Source: Aurantiacibacter spongiae (GTDB lineage: Bacteria > Pseudomonadota > Alphaproteobacteria > Sphingomonadales > Sphingomonadaceae). From it: DNA of 64,000 nt. The notes beneath the pieces are model-generated. The model made no database searches. It was not told where the DNA came from and worked only from the letters and a program-made list of their open reading frames with translations. Shown here in pieces: positions 16,835 to 25,324 of this stretch. The stretch lies in the NCBI RefSeq assembly GCF_003815535.1, contig NZ_RPFZ01000001.1, positions 2,604,001 through 2,668,000 on the forward strand, read 5' to 3'. The first letter of the stretch is position 1; the number at the start of each line of letters is the position of its first letter. A program made the position numbers and the translations under genes.

Positions 16835-17935
16835 ATGAGCCTCCCGCGTATCGCAGTCGACGCGATGGGCGGCGACGAGGGCGTGCGCGTGATGGTTCAC
16901 GGCGCCGCCCTCGCGCGGCGCCGGCACGACAAGTTCAAGTTCCTGCTGGTCGGGGACGAACCGCGCATCAAGGCGGCGCTCGAGGACCATCCCAACATGC
17001 GCTCCGCCTCCGAAATCCTCCATTGCGAGGATACGGTTGCGGGCGACGAACGCCCGAGCCGCGCCATCCGCCGCGCCAAGACCACCAGCATGGGGCTGGC
17101 GATCAACGCGGTGAAGGCCGGGGAGTGCGGCGCTGCGGTAAGCGGCGGCAATACCGGCGCGCTGATGGCGATGAGCAAGCTGGCGCTGCGCACCATGCCC
17201 GGCATCGACCGCCCGGCGCTCGCCGCGCTCATCCCGACGCTCGAGGAGCATGACGTCATCATGCTCGATCTCGGCGCGAATACCGAGTGCGACGCGCGCA
17301 ATCTCGTCCAGTTCGCGATCATGGGCGCGGCCTATTCGCGCATCGTCACCGGACGGACCGCCCCCCGGGTCCGCCTGCTCAACATCGGCACCGAAAGCAC
17401 CAAGGGTACGGACGACCTTCAGCGCGCCGCGCAGATGCTGGGCGACGCGACGGGGCTGGATCTCGCCTTCGAGGGGTATGTCGAGGCCGACAAGATCAAT
17501 CGCGGCGATGTCGACGTGGTCGTGTCCGACGGCTTCACCGGCAATATCGCGTTGAAGGCGATGGAAGGATCGGCACGTTTCGTGACCGATCTGCTGAAGA
17601 CGGCGTTCAGCTCCTCGCTGCGGTCCAAGGTCGGCTTCCTGATCTCGCGGCCGGCGACCGAACTGCTCAAGCATCATCTCGACCCCAACAACCATAATGG
17701 CGGGGTCTTTCTCGGGCTGAACGGCGTCATCGTGAAATCCCACGGCAGCGCCACCGCCGACGGGGTGGCCAATGCCGTCGCCGTGACCGCCCGCCTGCTG
17801 GAAAGCGAGATTACCGATCGCATCGCCGCCGACCTTGCGGAGATGGACGAGCATTCCTGGCACAATAGCGGGCGCGCCGGCGCCGCGGTTGCGTCCGAAC
17901 CCGCACCTGCCGATCCGGACGGGTCCGCCCGGTGA
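16835..17935 (+). CDS. plsX: Phosphate acyltransferase PlsX
   Basis: A 366-residue enzyme that converts acyl-ACP to acyl-phosphate, the donor for the first acylation of glycerol-3-phosphate. The N-terminal [12 protein letters not shown] and the central [10 protein letters not shown] are family signatures, and [11 protein letters not shown] fits the active-site region. The ATG has AGGAAGG upstream. It follows rpmF by 33 bases and overlaps fabH by GTGA, so it is part of the rpmF-plsX-fabH unit. Length is slightly above the usual 330-350 because of an Ala/Pro-rich tail. Confidence 0.97.
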   Translation: MSLPRIAVDAMGGDEGVRVMVHGAALARRRHDKFKFLLVGDEPRIKAALEDHPNMRSASEILHCEDTVAGDERPSRAIRRAKTTSMGLAINAVKAGECGAAVSGGNTGALMAMSKLALRTMPGIDRPALAALIPTLEEHDVIMLDLGANTECDARNLVQFAIMGAAYSRIVTGRTAPRVRLLNIGTESTKGTDDLQRAAQMLGDATGLDLAFEGYVEADKINRGDVDVVVSDGFTGNIALKAMEGSARFVTDLLKTAFSSSLRSKVGFLISRPATELLKHHLDPNNHNGGVFLGLNGVIVKSHGSATADGVANAVAVTARLLESEITDRIAADLAEMDEHSWHNSGRAGAAVASEPAPADPDGSAR

Positions 17936-18909
17936 TTCGCAGCGTTCTCACCGGAACGGGGTCGGCCTTGCCCAAGCGCTGCGTTTCCAACGCGGAACTG
18001 TCGGAAACCGTCGATACCAGCGACGAATGGATCCGCGAGCGGACCGGAATCACCCAGCGCTATATCGCGGGGGAGGGCGAGACCACCGGAACGCTGGCCA
18101 CGGACGCTGCACGGGCAGCCATGGCCGATGCCGGTATCGCGATCGACGATATCGACCTGCTGGTTCTCGCCACCGCAACGCCCGACAACACCTTCCCCGC
18201 CACCGCGACGCAGGTGCAGGCAGCGCTCGGCGGCAGGGGCTTTCCCGCTTTCGACGTCGCCGCCGTGTGCTCGGGCTTTCTCTACGCGCTCGGCACCGCC
18301 GATTCGATGATCCGGTCGGGCATGGCGACCCGCGCGCTCGTGATCGGGTCGGAAACCTTCAGCCGCATCCTCGACTGGGACGACCGCGGAACCTGCGTGC
18401 TGTTCGGCGACGGGGCAGGGGCCTTCGTGATCGAGGCGCGCGACATGGGCGGCCTGCCCGATCCGGACGCGGCCGGGATCATCGCCACTCGCCTCCACGC
18501 CGAGGGGGAGCATTCCGAACTGCTGTACGTCGATGGCGGTCCGTCGAGCACGGGCGAGGTCGGAAAGCTCAGGATGATGGGGCGCGAAGTGTTCCGTCAT
18601 GCCGTCACCAACCTGTCGGCGGTGCTGACCGAAGTGCTGGGCGATGCGGGGTTCGAGGCTGGCGACATCGACTGGGTGGTGCCGCACCAGGCCAATTCGC
18701 GCATCCTCGACGCCACGGCGCGCAAGCTGGGGCTGCCGATGGAGCGCATGGTGGTAACGGTGGACAGGCACGCGAATACCTCTGCAGCCTCGGTGCCGCT
18801 GGCCTACGACGTCGCGCGCCGGGACGGCCGGATAAAGCCGGGCGATCTCGTCATGCTGGAAGCGATGGGTGGGGGCTTCACCTGGGGCGCCAGCCTGCTG
18901 CGCGCCTGA
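17932..18909 (+). CDS. fabH: 3-oxoacyl-ACP synthase III
   Basis: A 325-residue condensing enzyme that starts fatty-acid synthesis by joining acetyl-CoA with malonyl-ACP. Catalytic Cys113 is in VCSGF, the His is in PHQANSRI and the Asn in HANTSAAS, so the triad is complete. The gene begins with GTG overlapping the plsX stop (GTGA), a coupling seen often in this window. Length and ending ([10 protein letters not shown]) are typical. Confidence 0.97.
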   Translation: MIRSVLTGTGSALPKRCVSNAELSETVDTSDEWIRERTGITQRYIAGEGETTGTLATDAARAAMADAGIAIDDIDLLVLATATPDNTFPATATQVQAALGGRGFPAFDVAAVCSGFLYALGTADSMIRSGMATRALVIGSETFSRILDWDDRGTCVLFGDGAGAFVIEARDMGGLPDPDAAGIIATRLHAEGEHSELLYVDGGPSSTGEVGKLRMMGREVFRHAVTNLSAVLTEVLGDAGFEAGDIDWVVPHQANSRILDATARKLGLPMERMVVTVDRHANTSAASVPLAYDVARRDGRIKPGDLVMLEAMGGGFTWGASLLRA

Positions 18910-18938
18910 TCGAAGTTGAACGAAAACTGCCGGGACGC

Positions 18939-18967
18939 TTGCCAAAAGCGGTCGTTTAATTCATAAA
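18939..18967 (+). promoter_or_regulatory. Candidate promoter for ihfA-merR
   Basis: TTGCCA at 18939-18944 and CATAAA at 18962-18967 are 17 bases apart in the gap after fabH. The -35 hexamer matches the TTGCC core at several other candidate promoters in this window. The AT-rich stretch between them is unusual for the region and supports a regulatory role. Confidence 0.42.
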
Positions 18968-19004
18968 TGTCAACGGGTCGCGAGTAATAGGGGAGCTTTT
19001 GCGC

Positions 19005-19313
19005 GTGGATATGATGCGATCCGTGGGAACCCTCACCAGGGCCGACCTTGCCGAGACGATCAATTACAAGATGGGTTTCTCCCGGGCCGAAAGCCTCGAT
19101 CTGGTCGAGACGATTCTGGCGAAGATGTGCGATGCGCTGTCCGACGGCGAGAACGTGAAGCTATCCGGTTTCGGCAGTTTCGTGCTGCGCGACAAGAAGG
19201 AACGGATCGGCCGCAATCCCAAGACCGGGGTCGAGGTGCCGATCACGCCGCGCCGGGTGATGACTTTCCGTGCCAGCCAGAAATTGAAAGAGCGGATCGC
19301 CGACGCCTCGTGA
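19005..19313 (+). CDS. ihfA: Integration host factor subunit alpha
   Basis: About 102 residues of the HU/IHF DNA-bending family: [42 protein letters not shown] and [17 protein letters not shown]. The GRNPKTG arm and the long C-terminal helix identify the IHF-alpha type. The start is ambiguous: a GTG has a well-spaced GGGGAG (9 bases), while two consecutive ATGs lie two and three codons further in. IHF bends DNA in replication, recombination and transcription. The following merR-type gene overlaps by GTGA, an arrangement common in alphaproteobacteria. Confidence 0.93.
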   Translation: MDMMRSVGTLTRADLAETINYKMGFSRAESLDLVETILAKMCDALSDGENVKLSGFGSFVLRDKKERIGRNPKTGVEVPITPRRVMTFRASQKLKERIADAS

Positions 19314-19741
19314 CCGGTCGCGCGCCCGATCCCGTGCGCTTCGACGACGGCAAGGCGCCCGATGCCATGCGCACCATCGGTGAAGTGGCCGCCGCGCTCG
19401 GACTGAAACCGCACGTACTGCGCTATTGGGAAGAACAATTCCCGACGCTCGAACCGCTGAAGCGCAGCGGCGGTCGCCGGCTCTACCGTGCGGAAGACGT
19501 GGCGCTGGTCGCCTGGATAGACCGGCTGGTCAATCGAGAGGGTTACACCATCAAGGGTGCGCGCCAGGTGATCGCGGACGCCTCCGCCGAACAGCCGATG
19601 GTTGCCGCCGGAGACGAAGGGGGAAAGACGGCCGAACGCGATGACCTGCCCGGCGACACGTCGCGCGCGCCCGATATGGGTCATGTCCTTTCCGAGCTTC
19701 GCGCCGTCCGGCGAACCCTCGCCGATGCTCTCTCGGGCTGA
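19310..19741 (+). CDS. MerR-family regulator downstream of ihfA
   Basis: A 143-residue protein with an N-terminal MerR winged helix ([23 protein letters not shown], then [12 protein letters not shown]) and a C-terminal coiled part ([15 protein letters not shown]). There is no cysteine, so it is not a metal sensor of the MerR/CueR type. The GTG start overlaps the ihfA stop; an ATG 19 codons later would still keep the whole DNA-binding domain. It is the usual ihfA-linked MerR protein of alphaproteobacteria, whose target is not established. Confidence 0.88.
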   Translation: MTGRAPDPVRFDDGKAPDAMRTIGEVAAALGLKPHVLRYWEEQFPTLEPLKRSGGRRLYRAEDVALVAWIDRLVNREGYTIKGARQVIADASAEQPMVAAGDEGGKTAERDDLPGDTSRAPDMGHVLSELRAVRRTLADALSG

Positions 19742-19816
19742 CCGACCCTACCCTGTCAACGCACGCGATAGCGCGGTGCCGCGGCTTCCATTTCGCAAAC
19801 CGCATCCTCGCCCCTC

Positions 19817-20350
19817 CTAGCGCAAGACCTCCGGCCCGAGATCGGGGTCGAGATCGCGTGGCCGCGCGAAATGCACGAGGCGGCCGCACGGCAGGGTTAT
19901 GTCCCGCCAGCTGTCGATGTCCAGTTCGAGCACGGCGAAGGCTGCCGTAGGGTATTTCTGCGCGAGCTCGTCATACAGCGCGCCTTCGTCTTCCGGTCTG
20001 ACGAGGCGCAGGGCGAGATCCTGGATTCCGGGATTGTGCGCCGCCAGCAGCACGCTGGCAGGATCGTCCGCGATTTCCGACAACAGCGTAGCGAGGGTGT
20101 CGACGTCCGCCATGTAGGCGGCCTCGTCGTAATGGACGGGAACCGTCATGCCGCTGGCTGCGAGCGTCCTCTTGACCCGCTCGGCCGGGCTGGCGAGAAT
20201 CATATCCCACTCACCGCCATGCGCGCGGATGTGCCTGCCCATCAGCGCGGCGCCCTTGCGCCCGCGTTCGTTGAGGCCCCGGTCGAAATCGCGCAGGGAC
20301 ATGTCGTCCCAGTCCGATTTGGCATGGCGCAGCAGGCCCAGTCGCTTCAC
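19817..20350 (-). CDS. SixA-like histidine phosphatase
   Basis: A 177-residue histidine-phosphatase superfamily member. LLRHAKSDW carries the catalytic RH, SPAERVKRT supplies the second Arg, and the second catalytic His is in AAHNPG. Short members of this type include SixA, which dephosphorylates phosphohistidine domains. The GTG start overlaps the stop of the upstream helicase gene as GTGA, so expression follows that gene. The substrate is not known. Confidence 0.88.
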   Translation of the reverse strand: MKRLGLLRHAKSDWDDMSLRDFDRGLNERGRKGAALMGRHIRAHGGEWDMILASPAERVKRTLAASGMTVPVHYDEAAYMADVDTLATLLSEIADDPASVLLAAHNPGIQDLALRLVRPEDEGALYDELAQKYPTAAFAVLELDIDSWRDITLPCGRLVHFARPRDLDPDLGPEVLR

Positions 20351-23091
20351 TGATGCTCGTCCTCTTTCGCCGCCGCGCCCACGGGCCACGAAACACCTGT
20401 GGCGATACGTTGTAAAGCTTCGTCTAGCGTCAGGCGGGTGACGGGCACGCCCGCGGGAAACGCCGTCAGCAACCGGCTGGGAAAGGCGGGGGAGAGGACG
20501 ACGAAATGCCCCCGGTCCCCCTGCCGCCGGATCAGACGTCCGAAGGCCTGTGCCAGCCGCATCCGGATGATGCGATCGTCATACACCGATCCGCCCGCCG
20601 CGGCCCGCCGCGCGCGGTGCAGGATGCTGGGCTTGGGCCAGGGAACCTGTTCCATAACGACGCAGCGCAGGGAGTCGCCCGGCACGTCGACCCCGTCGCG
20701 CAGCGCGTCCGTGCCAAGCAGCGAACTGAGCGGATCGTCGCGAAAGATATCGACCAGCGTGCCGGTGTCGATCGGGTCGACGTGCTGCGCGTACAGCGGC
20801 AGTCCGCCGCGGGCGAGCCGGTCGGCGATGCGGCCGTGAACCGCGCGCATCCGGCGGATGGCCGTGAACAGGCCGAGCACGCCGCCACCGCACGCTTCGA
20901 TGATGCGCGCATAGGCGCCGGCGAGCGCCGCCAGATCGCCCTTCCTTACATCGGTGACGATCAGCACTTGCGCGTTGGCGGCGTAGTCGAACGGGCTGGC
21001 GGCATCGGCGAGACGCGGCTGCACGGCGATGTGCGCCGTGCCCGACCGCTGGACCGCGTCGCCCCAGTCCGGACCCTCTTCTCCCCGGTCGCATAGCGTG
21101 GCGCTCGTCAGCATCACGCCATGCGCGCCTTCCAGCACCACCCGGGAAAACGGCTTCATGGGGTCGAGGAAGCGGCGATGCAGGCCGACGTCGAATTCGC
21201 GAGCGTCGTTGCGGTCGACCGCCAGCCAGTCGACGAATTCCGGGTCTGCCGGGCCGCCGAGCCGCACCAGCAACGCCTCCCACGCGGCCAGCGTGTCGAT
21301 CCGCCAGGACAGTGAGAAGCGCGCCCCGTCGATCCTCGCGCGGCCCTGCGCATCAAGCCAGTCGGGGGCGTCCTCGAGCATCGCCTCGAGCCTGATGCCG
21401 AGCTTGATGAGCGGCTGGCGGATCGCCGCCAGCGCCTGCGCGGCGGCCTGCGCGCTTTCGATGAAGTCGCCCTCCAGCCCCGCGGCCTCGGTCTCGATGC
21501 CGTAACCGGCGTCCAGCGCCCCGCTCTCGTCACGGGCGTAGGTCAGCGCGCGCACCGCGGCGAGCAGATGCTCCAGCGGGCCGGAAGGGGCGTTTTCGTT
21601 GAGGCGCTGCAGCCAGCCGTCCCCGGGCAGGGCGTCCGCGGCCTCGCGCGCCGCTTCGATCGCTTCTCCGCCGGCATCGTCATAGCTGGCGACATCGGCG
21701 AGGCGCGCAGCAAGACCGCGCCGACGGCCCTTGGTGCCGCGTTCGGGGCCGACGATCCAGCGCCGCAGCTCCACCGCTTCCTGACCCGTCAGCGCGGCGG
21801 CGAAGGTGGAATCGGCGGCGTCGAAAACGTGATGTCCCTCGTCGAACAGGATCCGCGTGGGGCGCTGGGCATGGTCGCGTCCGCGGGCGGCGTTGACCAT
21901 TACCAGGGCGTGATTGGCGATGACGAGATCGGCTTGCGCGCTCGCCCTGGCGGCGCGTTCGATGAAGCATTTGCGATAATGCGGGCAACCGGCATAGACG
22001 CATTCGCCGCGCTGATCGGTCAGCGAACGGATCGCCCGCCCGCGGAACAGCGTGCCCAGCCAGCCCGGCAGGTCGCCGCCGATCATGTCGCCATCCTGCG
22101 AATAGCCGGCCCAGCGCGCCACGAGCTGCGCGAGAATGGCGGAGCGGCCCCCGAAGCCGCCCTGAAGCGCGTCTTCCAGATTGAGCAGGCACAGGTAGTT
22201 TTCCCGCCCCTTGCGCACCACGACCGGGCGCGAACCGTCGGCGCGCCGTTCGGGCCAGGCGCGCCGGGATTCGCCGCGCAGCTGGCGTTGCAGGTTCTTG
22301 GTATAGGTGCTGACCCAGACGGTTCCGCCACTCCGCTCCGCCCAGAGCGATGCGGGGGCAAGATAGCCGAGCGTCTTGCCGATGCCGGTACCCGCCTGCG
22401 CGAGCAGGACGTGGGGCCGCCCGTGCCTTTCGCGCGGAGCGAAAATCGAACCGACGTCGCGGGCGTAGTCTCGCTGCCCCTGCCGCCGTTCGGACCCTTC
22501 GCCGACGAGGCGTTCGAGCTGGCCGTGGATCGCTTCCTCCCCGATCAGCACCTGTCCGGGCTGCGCGCGCTCGGGTGCCTCCTCCCATTCAGGCAGGCGC
22601 GAGAACAGCCACTTCTCCGCGCGATCGGGCTTCGCGACATGCGGAGCGACGATCTGCGCCCACTGCCAGCGCGAACGCGCGAGTGATTGCAGGATCGACC
22701 ATGCGCCTTCCCGCGCTTCCCACTCGGCGCTTTCGCAGGTCGCCAGCAGGACGCCCGCCGCGCGTTGCAGCAACTCGGGCACCTCGGCTCCGTCCGCCGG
22801 TTCGGGCAGGCCGACGGCATGGGCGAGTCCCTTCGGCGTGGGCACGCAGAATTTCGCCGGATGGATGAAGGCGAACAGTTCTAGCAGGTCTAGACCCGAC
22901 AGGTCCGGATAGCCCAGCCGCGTCGCCACCAGCGGGGCGTTGAGGATGAGATGCGGGGTGTCGGCGGCGGCCATCGCCGCCTCCCCCTTGGAAATTCCCC
23001 GCGTGTCGCCCTTGGCCGGGCGCAGCCAGCTGCCCGAGTGACTGGCATGGAGCGCGGGCAGGGGGAGGACGGGAACGGTGTCGCAAGACAT
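20347..23091 (-). CDS. DinG/XPD-type ATP-dependent DNA helicase with Fe-S motif
   Basis: A 914-residue superfamily 2 helicase. An N-terminal domain of about 200 residues is typical of the alphaproteobacterial form. Walker A is QAGTGIGKT, the Walker B box is DEGH in LFDEGHHVF, and four cysteines (one in NYLCLL and three in CVYAGCPHYRKC) match the DinG/XPD [4Fe-4S] site. Late motifs include QAFGRLIRRQGDRGH. DinG enzymes unwind R-loops, D-loops and G4 structures after DNA damage. A possible LexA-type box lies 24 bases upstream. The gene overlaps a SixA-like gene. Confidence 0.92.
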   Translation of the reverse strand: MSCDTVPVLPLPALHASHSGSWLRPAKGDTRGISKGEAAMAAADTPHLILNAPLVATRLGYPDLSGLDLLELFAFIHPAKFCVPTPKGLAHAVGLPEPADGAEVPELLQRAAGVLLATCESAEWEAREGAWSILQSLARSRWQWAQIVAPHVAKPDRAEKWLFSRLPEWEEAPERAQPGQVLIGEEAIHGQLERLVGEGSERRQGQRDYARDVGSIFAPRERHGRPHVLLAQAGTGIGKTLGYLAPASLWAERSGGTVWVSTYTKNLQRQLRGESRRAWPERRADGSRPVVVRKGRENYLCLLNLEDALQGGFGGRSAILAQLVARWAGYSQDGDMIGGDLPGWLGTLFRGRAIRSLTDQRGECVYAGCPHYRKCFIERAARASAQADLVIANHALVMVNAARGRDHAQRPTRILFDEGHHVFDAADSTFAAALTGQEAVELRRWIVGPERGTKGRRRGLAARLADVASYDDAGGEAIEAAREAADALPGDGWLQRLNENAPSGPLEHLLAAVRALTYARDESGALDAGYGIETEAAGLEGDFIESAQAAAQALAAIRQPLIKLGIRLEAMLEDAPDWLDAQGRARIDGARFSLSWRIDTLAAWEALLVRLGGPADPEFVDWLAVDRNDAREFDVGLHRRFLDPMKPFSRVVLEGAHGVMLTSATLCDRGEEGPDWGDAVQRSGTAHIAVQPRLADAASPFDYAANAQVLIVTDVRKGDLAALAGAYARIIEACGGGVLGLFTAIRRMRAVHGRIADRLARGGLPLYAQHVDPIDTGTLVDIFRDDPLSSLLGTDALRDGVDVPGDSLRCVVMEQVPWPKPSILHRARRAAAGGSVYDDRIIRMRLAQAFGRLIRRQGDRGHFVVLSPAFPSRLLTAFPAGVPVTRLTLDEALQRIATGVSWPVGAAAKEDEHQ

Positions 23092-23114
23092 TGCCCGCCC
23101 GTTATCGGTATGCG

Positions 23115-23129
23115 GAACGAAATGTAAAC
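23115..23129 (-). promoter_or_regulatory. Possible SOS (LexA) box before the DinG-like gene
   Basis: On the plus strand the sequence is GAAC, seven bases, AAAC, one mismatch from the GAAC-N7-GAAC (GTTC-N7-GTTC) LexA box known in alphaproteobacteria. It lies 24-38 bases before the helicase start, in promoter position. DinG is LexA-controlled in E. coli. The match is imperfect. Confidence 0.35.
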
Positions 23130-23197
23130 AAGTGCCCGGGGTCGATCACCAGTGCAGGGTTTCGCGTTAAGCCTTACCGCAGCCGGCGAACGGTGTA

Positions 23198-23218
23198 GCG
23201 AATGCGACGAAAATTCGC
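23198..23218. repeat. Inverted repeat GCGAAT-N9-ATTCGC
   Basis: A perfect 6-bp inverted repeat with a 9-base spacer lies in the divergent region between the helicase and the Pro-rich membrane protein, about 60 bases before the latter. It could be an operator; no regulator can be named. Confidence 0.3.
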
Positions 23219-23276
23219 GGTGCATGGAAATTCGTTCAGGCCAGTGCATAGCGGCGACGCTATGCTCCGGCGCGCC

Positions 23277-24329
23277 ATGAGATCACGCTTCATTCTCGGT
23301 CCCGCCGCCCCTGCCGCCACCGTCCTTGCCGCCGCCGCGCTCCTTGCCGCCAGCCCTGCATGGCCGCAGGATACCGAGCCGACGCCCGCCCCCACGGGAG
23401 CGAGCGGATCGATGGGGGCTATCGACAGCGATTTCGACTTGCGCTCCTCCACGCAGCCCGAACGCCGCCCCGCAGACCGGTTCGAGCCGATGGTGCAACC
23501 CTTGCCGCAGCAGCAGGACCGCGCGAGCGAGCCGGCCCCGCAGCGTGCGCGGCAGGCGCAGCGCGTGGAACTGCCGCAACTCGCCCCCGCCGCCGCGCCC
23601 TCTGCGCGGGCGACGAGCTCACGGTCGCGGGAGGCAACCCGCGACCCGACGCAGACGGACCCGGCGGAAACCCCGCCGCGCGTCGATACCAAGACGGACG
23701 TGCCCATATCGACCGAAGGGGCGTCAGCAACGGCCGACGCGCCGGCAAGGCCCGAAATGCCTTCGCAAGGATCGGCAGGTACGCGGGCCACGGCCTTGCC
23801 GGCGGACGCCGGCAGCGCGCCCTCTGCCTGGGATGAAGGCAACTCGTTCGACTGGCTGATGTGGCTCCTGCTTCCCCTGGCGCTGGGCGGAGCGATCGTG
23901 GTGCTCGTCCGGCGTCGCCGGGTCGCGGAAGGCCCGAGGACACACACGGCAGAGCGCGTCGAACGTCCGCAACCCGCATCCGCCGTGGCTCAATCCGCGC
24001 CGCGGCGCGAGCAGCAGCCGGCACCCGCCCCTGCGCCCCCCGACCGTCCGGTGTTCGATCCCGCCACGCTGGTGCAGGTCAATCCGAACCGGCACCGGCC
24101 CCCCGCGCCTTCCTCTGGTGCGCGCCCGGTTCCCAGTGGCATGGTCACGACCAATCTCGTCGCCAAGCAGCGCGCCCAGGCGGAGGCGGTGCGGGTGGAA
24201 CGCGAGCGACGCGAGGCGGCGCGGCTGGCGGAGGCGAAGCGGCAGGCGGCCGCGCGCTGTCCGAACACGACGTTGCACCTGTCCTTCGGAGAGGACGCCT
24301 TCGGTCCGCGCAAGCCGGCCAGCAACTAG
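23277..24329 (+). CDS. Signal-anchored Pro/Ala-rich membrane protein
   Basis: A 350-residue protein of low complexity. The N-terminus has a signal-type segment (about 5-30), followed by a long Pro/Ala/Arg-rich extracytoplasmic stretch, a clear TM helix near 205-222 (WLMWLLLPLALGGAIVVLV), then a basic cytoplasmic part with a charged helix (AEAVRVERERREAARLAEAKRQ). The ending holds a possible short conserved motif (TTLHLSFGEDAFGPRKP). No family is recognised. The start is uncertain: another ATG lies five codons upstream and neither has a ribosome site. Composition suggests a spacer or cell-envelope role. Confidence 0.62.
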   Translation: MRSRFILGPAAPAATVLAAAALLAASPAWPQDTEPTPAPTGASGSMGAIDSDFDLRSSTQPERRPADRFEPMVQPLPQQQDRASEPAPQRARQAQRVELPQLAPAAAPSARATSSRSREATRDPTQTDPAETPPRVDTKTDVPISTEGASATADAPARPEMPSQGSAGTRATALPADAGSAPSAWDEGNSFDWLMWLLLPLALGGAIVVLVRRRRVAEGPRTHTAERVERPQPASAVAQSAPRREQQPAPAPAPPDRPVFDPATLVQVNPNRHRPPAPSSGARPVPSGMVTTNLVAKQRAQAEAVRVERERREAARLAEAKRQAAARCPNTTLHLSFGEDAFGPRKPASN

Positions 24330-24346
24330 CGGGCGAAGGGCGCCCT

Positions 24347-25231
24347 TCAGGCCGGTGCGTCGCCTCTCTCGCCGGTGTTCCTCGTCTCGATCCGCAGCGG
24401 TTCGGGGAACATGTTGGTGGTGATGGGGAAGGGGATTTCGATCCCGGCCGCGTCCAGTCCCTTCTTGATCGCCTTGATCGCTTCGCTCTTGGTCTGCCTG
24501 AGATCGCGCTGTGCGGACTGGGCGTACCACTGCACCAGGAAGTCGATGGAGCTGCCGCCGAATTCCTGCGCGTAAACGATCACGGGGCGATCCTTCACGA
24601 TGGCATCCACCGTGCCCATCGCTTCCTCGATCACGCGCTGCGCCTCTTCCAGGTCGGCATCGTAGCTCACGCCCACGATGACCTCGTTGCGCCGCACGGT
24701 GTCGTCGGTAAGGATCTTTACGGCATTCTTGAACAGCATCGAATTGGGCATGATCGTGAGTTCGTTCGACAGCTGGCGAATATGCGTTTCGCGCAGGCTG
24801 ATATGCTCGACCTTGCCGAGCACGCCCTCGACCTCGATCAGATCACCGATGCGCATCTTCTCGCGCAGCATGATGAGCACGCCGGCGAGGAAGTTTTCGA
24901 ATATGTCCTGAAAGGCGAAGCCGATCGCCAGCGCGCCGACGCCGAGGCCGGCGATGAAGCCCGCCGGGGTGAAACTGGGTATGGCGATGATCGCCGCCAG
25001 CATGATCCCCACGATCCAGATCGCCAGCCGGACGAGCGTGGCGATAAGCTGCCGGAGATCCTCGCGGATGCTGGATTTCTTGGTGAGCCGGGCGGTGATG
25101 CGAACCGCGGATTTGGCGATCAGCCAGGTGAGGATCAGGACGACGAGCGCGATGGCGAGGTTCGGCAGGATCGCGACGAAGCCTTGCGCCATTCCCTGCA
25201 CCTGATCGCGCAGGGTTCCGATATAGTTCAC
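24347..25231 (-). CDS. Small-conductance mechanosensitive channel (MscS family)
   Basis: A 294-residue MscS-type channel that releases solutes on hypo-osmotic shock. Three TM segments are visible, the third being the Gly/Ala-rich pore helix (FIAGLGVGALAIGFAFQD), followed by the beta domain (RIGDLIEVEGVLGKVEHISLRET) and the C-terminal alpha/beta domain. I begin at GTG, which has GGGGAG 7 bases upstream, rather than a TTG ten codons earlier. The C-terminus ends shortly after the last strand. It is convergent with the Pro-rich membrane protein gene. Confidence 0.93.
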   Translation of the reverse strand: MNYIGTLRDQVQGMAQGFVAILPNLAIALVVLILTWLIAKSAVRITARLTKKSSIREDLRQLIATLVRLAIWIVGIMLAAIIAIPSFTPAGFIAGLGVGALAIGFAFQDIFENFLAGVLIMLREKMRIGDLIEVEGVLGKVEHISLRETHIRQLSNELTIMPNSMLFKNAVKILTDDTVRRNEVIVGVSYDADLEEAQRVIEEAMGTVDAIVKDRPVIVYAQEFGGSSIDFLVQWYAQSAQRDLRQTKSEAIKAIKKGLDAAGIEIPFPITTNMFPEPLRIETRNTGERGDAPA

Positions 25232-25324
25232 GTGGCTGCTCCCCGTCTTCTTTCCTGACAAATACGAGTGACGCGGGCGGGTTCCGCCTTGCGCCGGATT
25301 GTGGGGAGCGCGTAAGCGCCGCCC

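Noticed and set aside
19742-19816. tRNA gene after the ihfA-linked merR gene
   Set aside because: The 75-base gap has no cloverleaf or T-loop consensus.
25262-25324. Lysine riboswitch or T-box before lysS
   Set aside because: Only 63 bases separate the neighbouring genes, too short for either element, and no T-box sequence is present.
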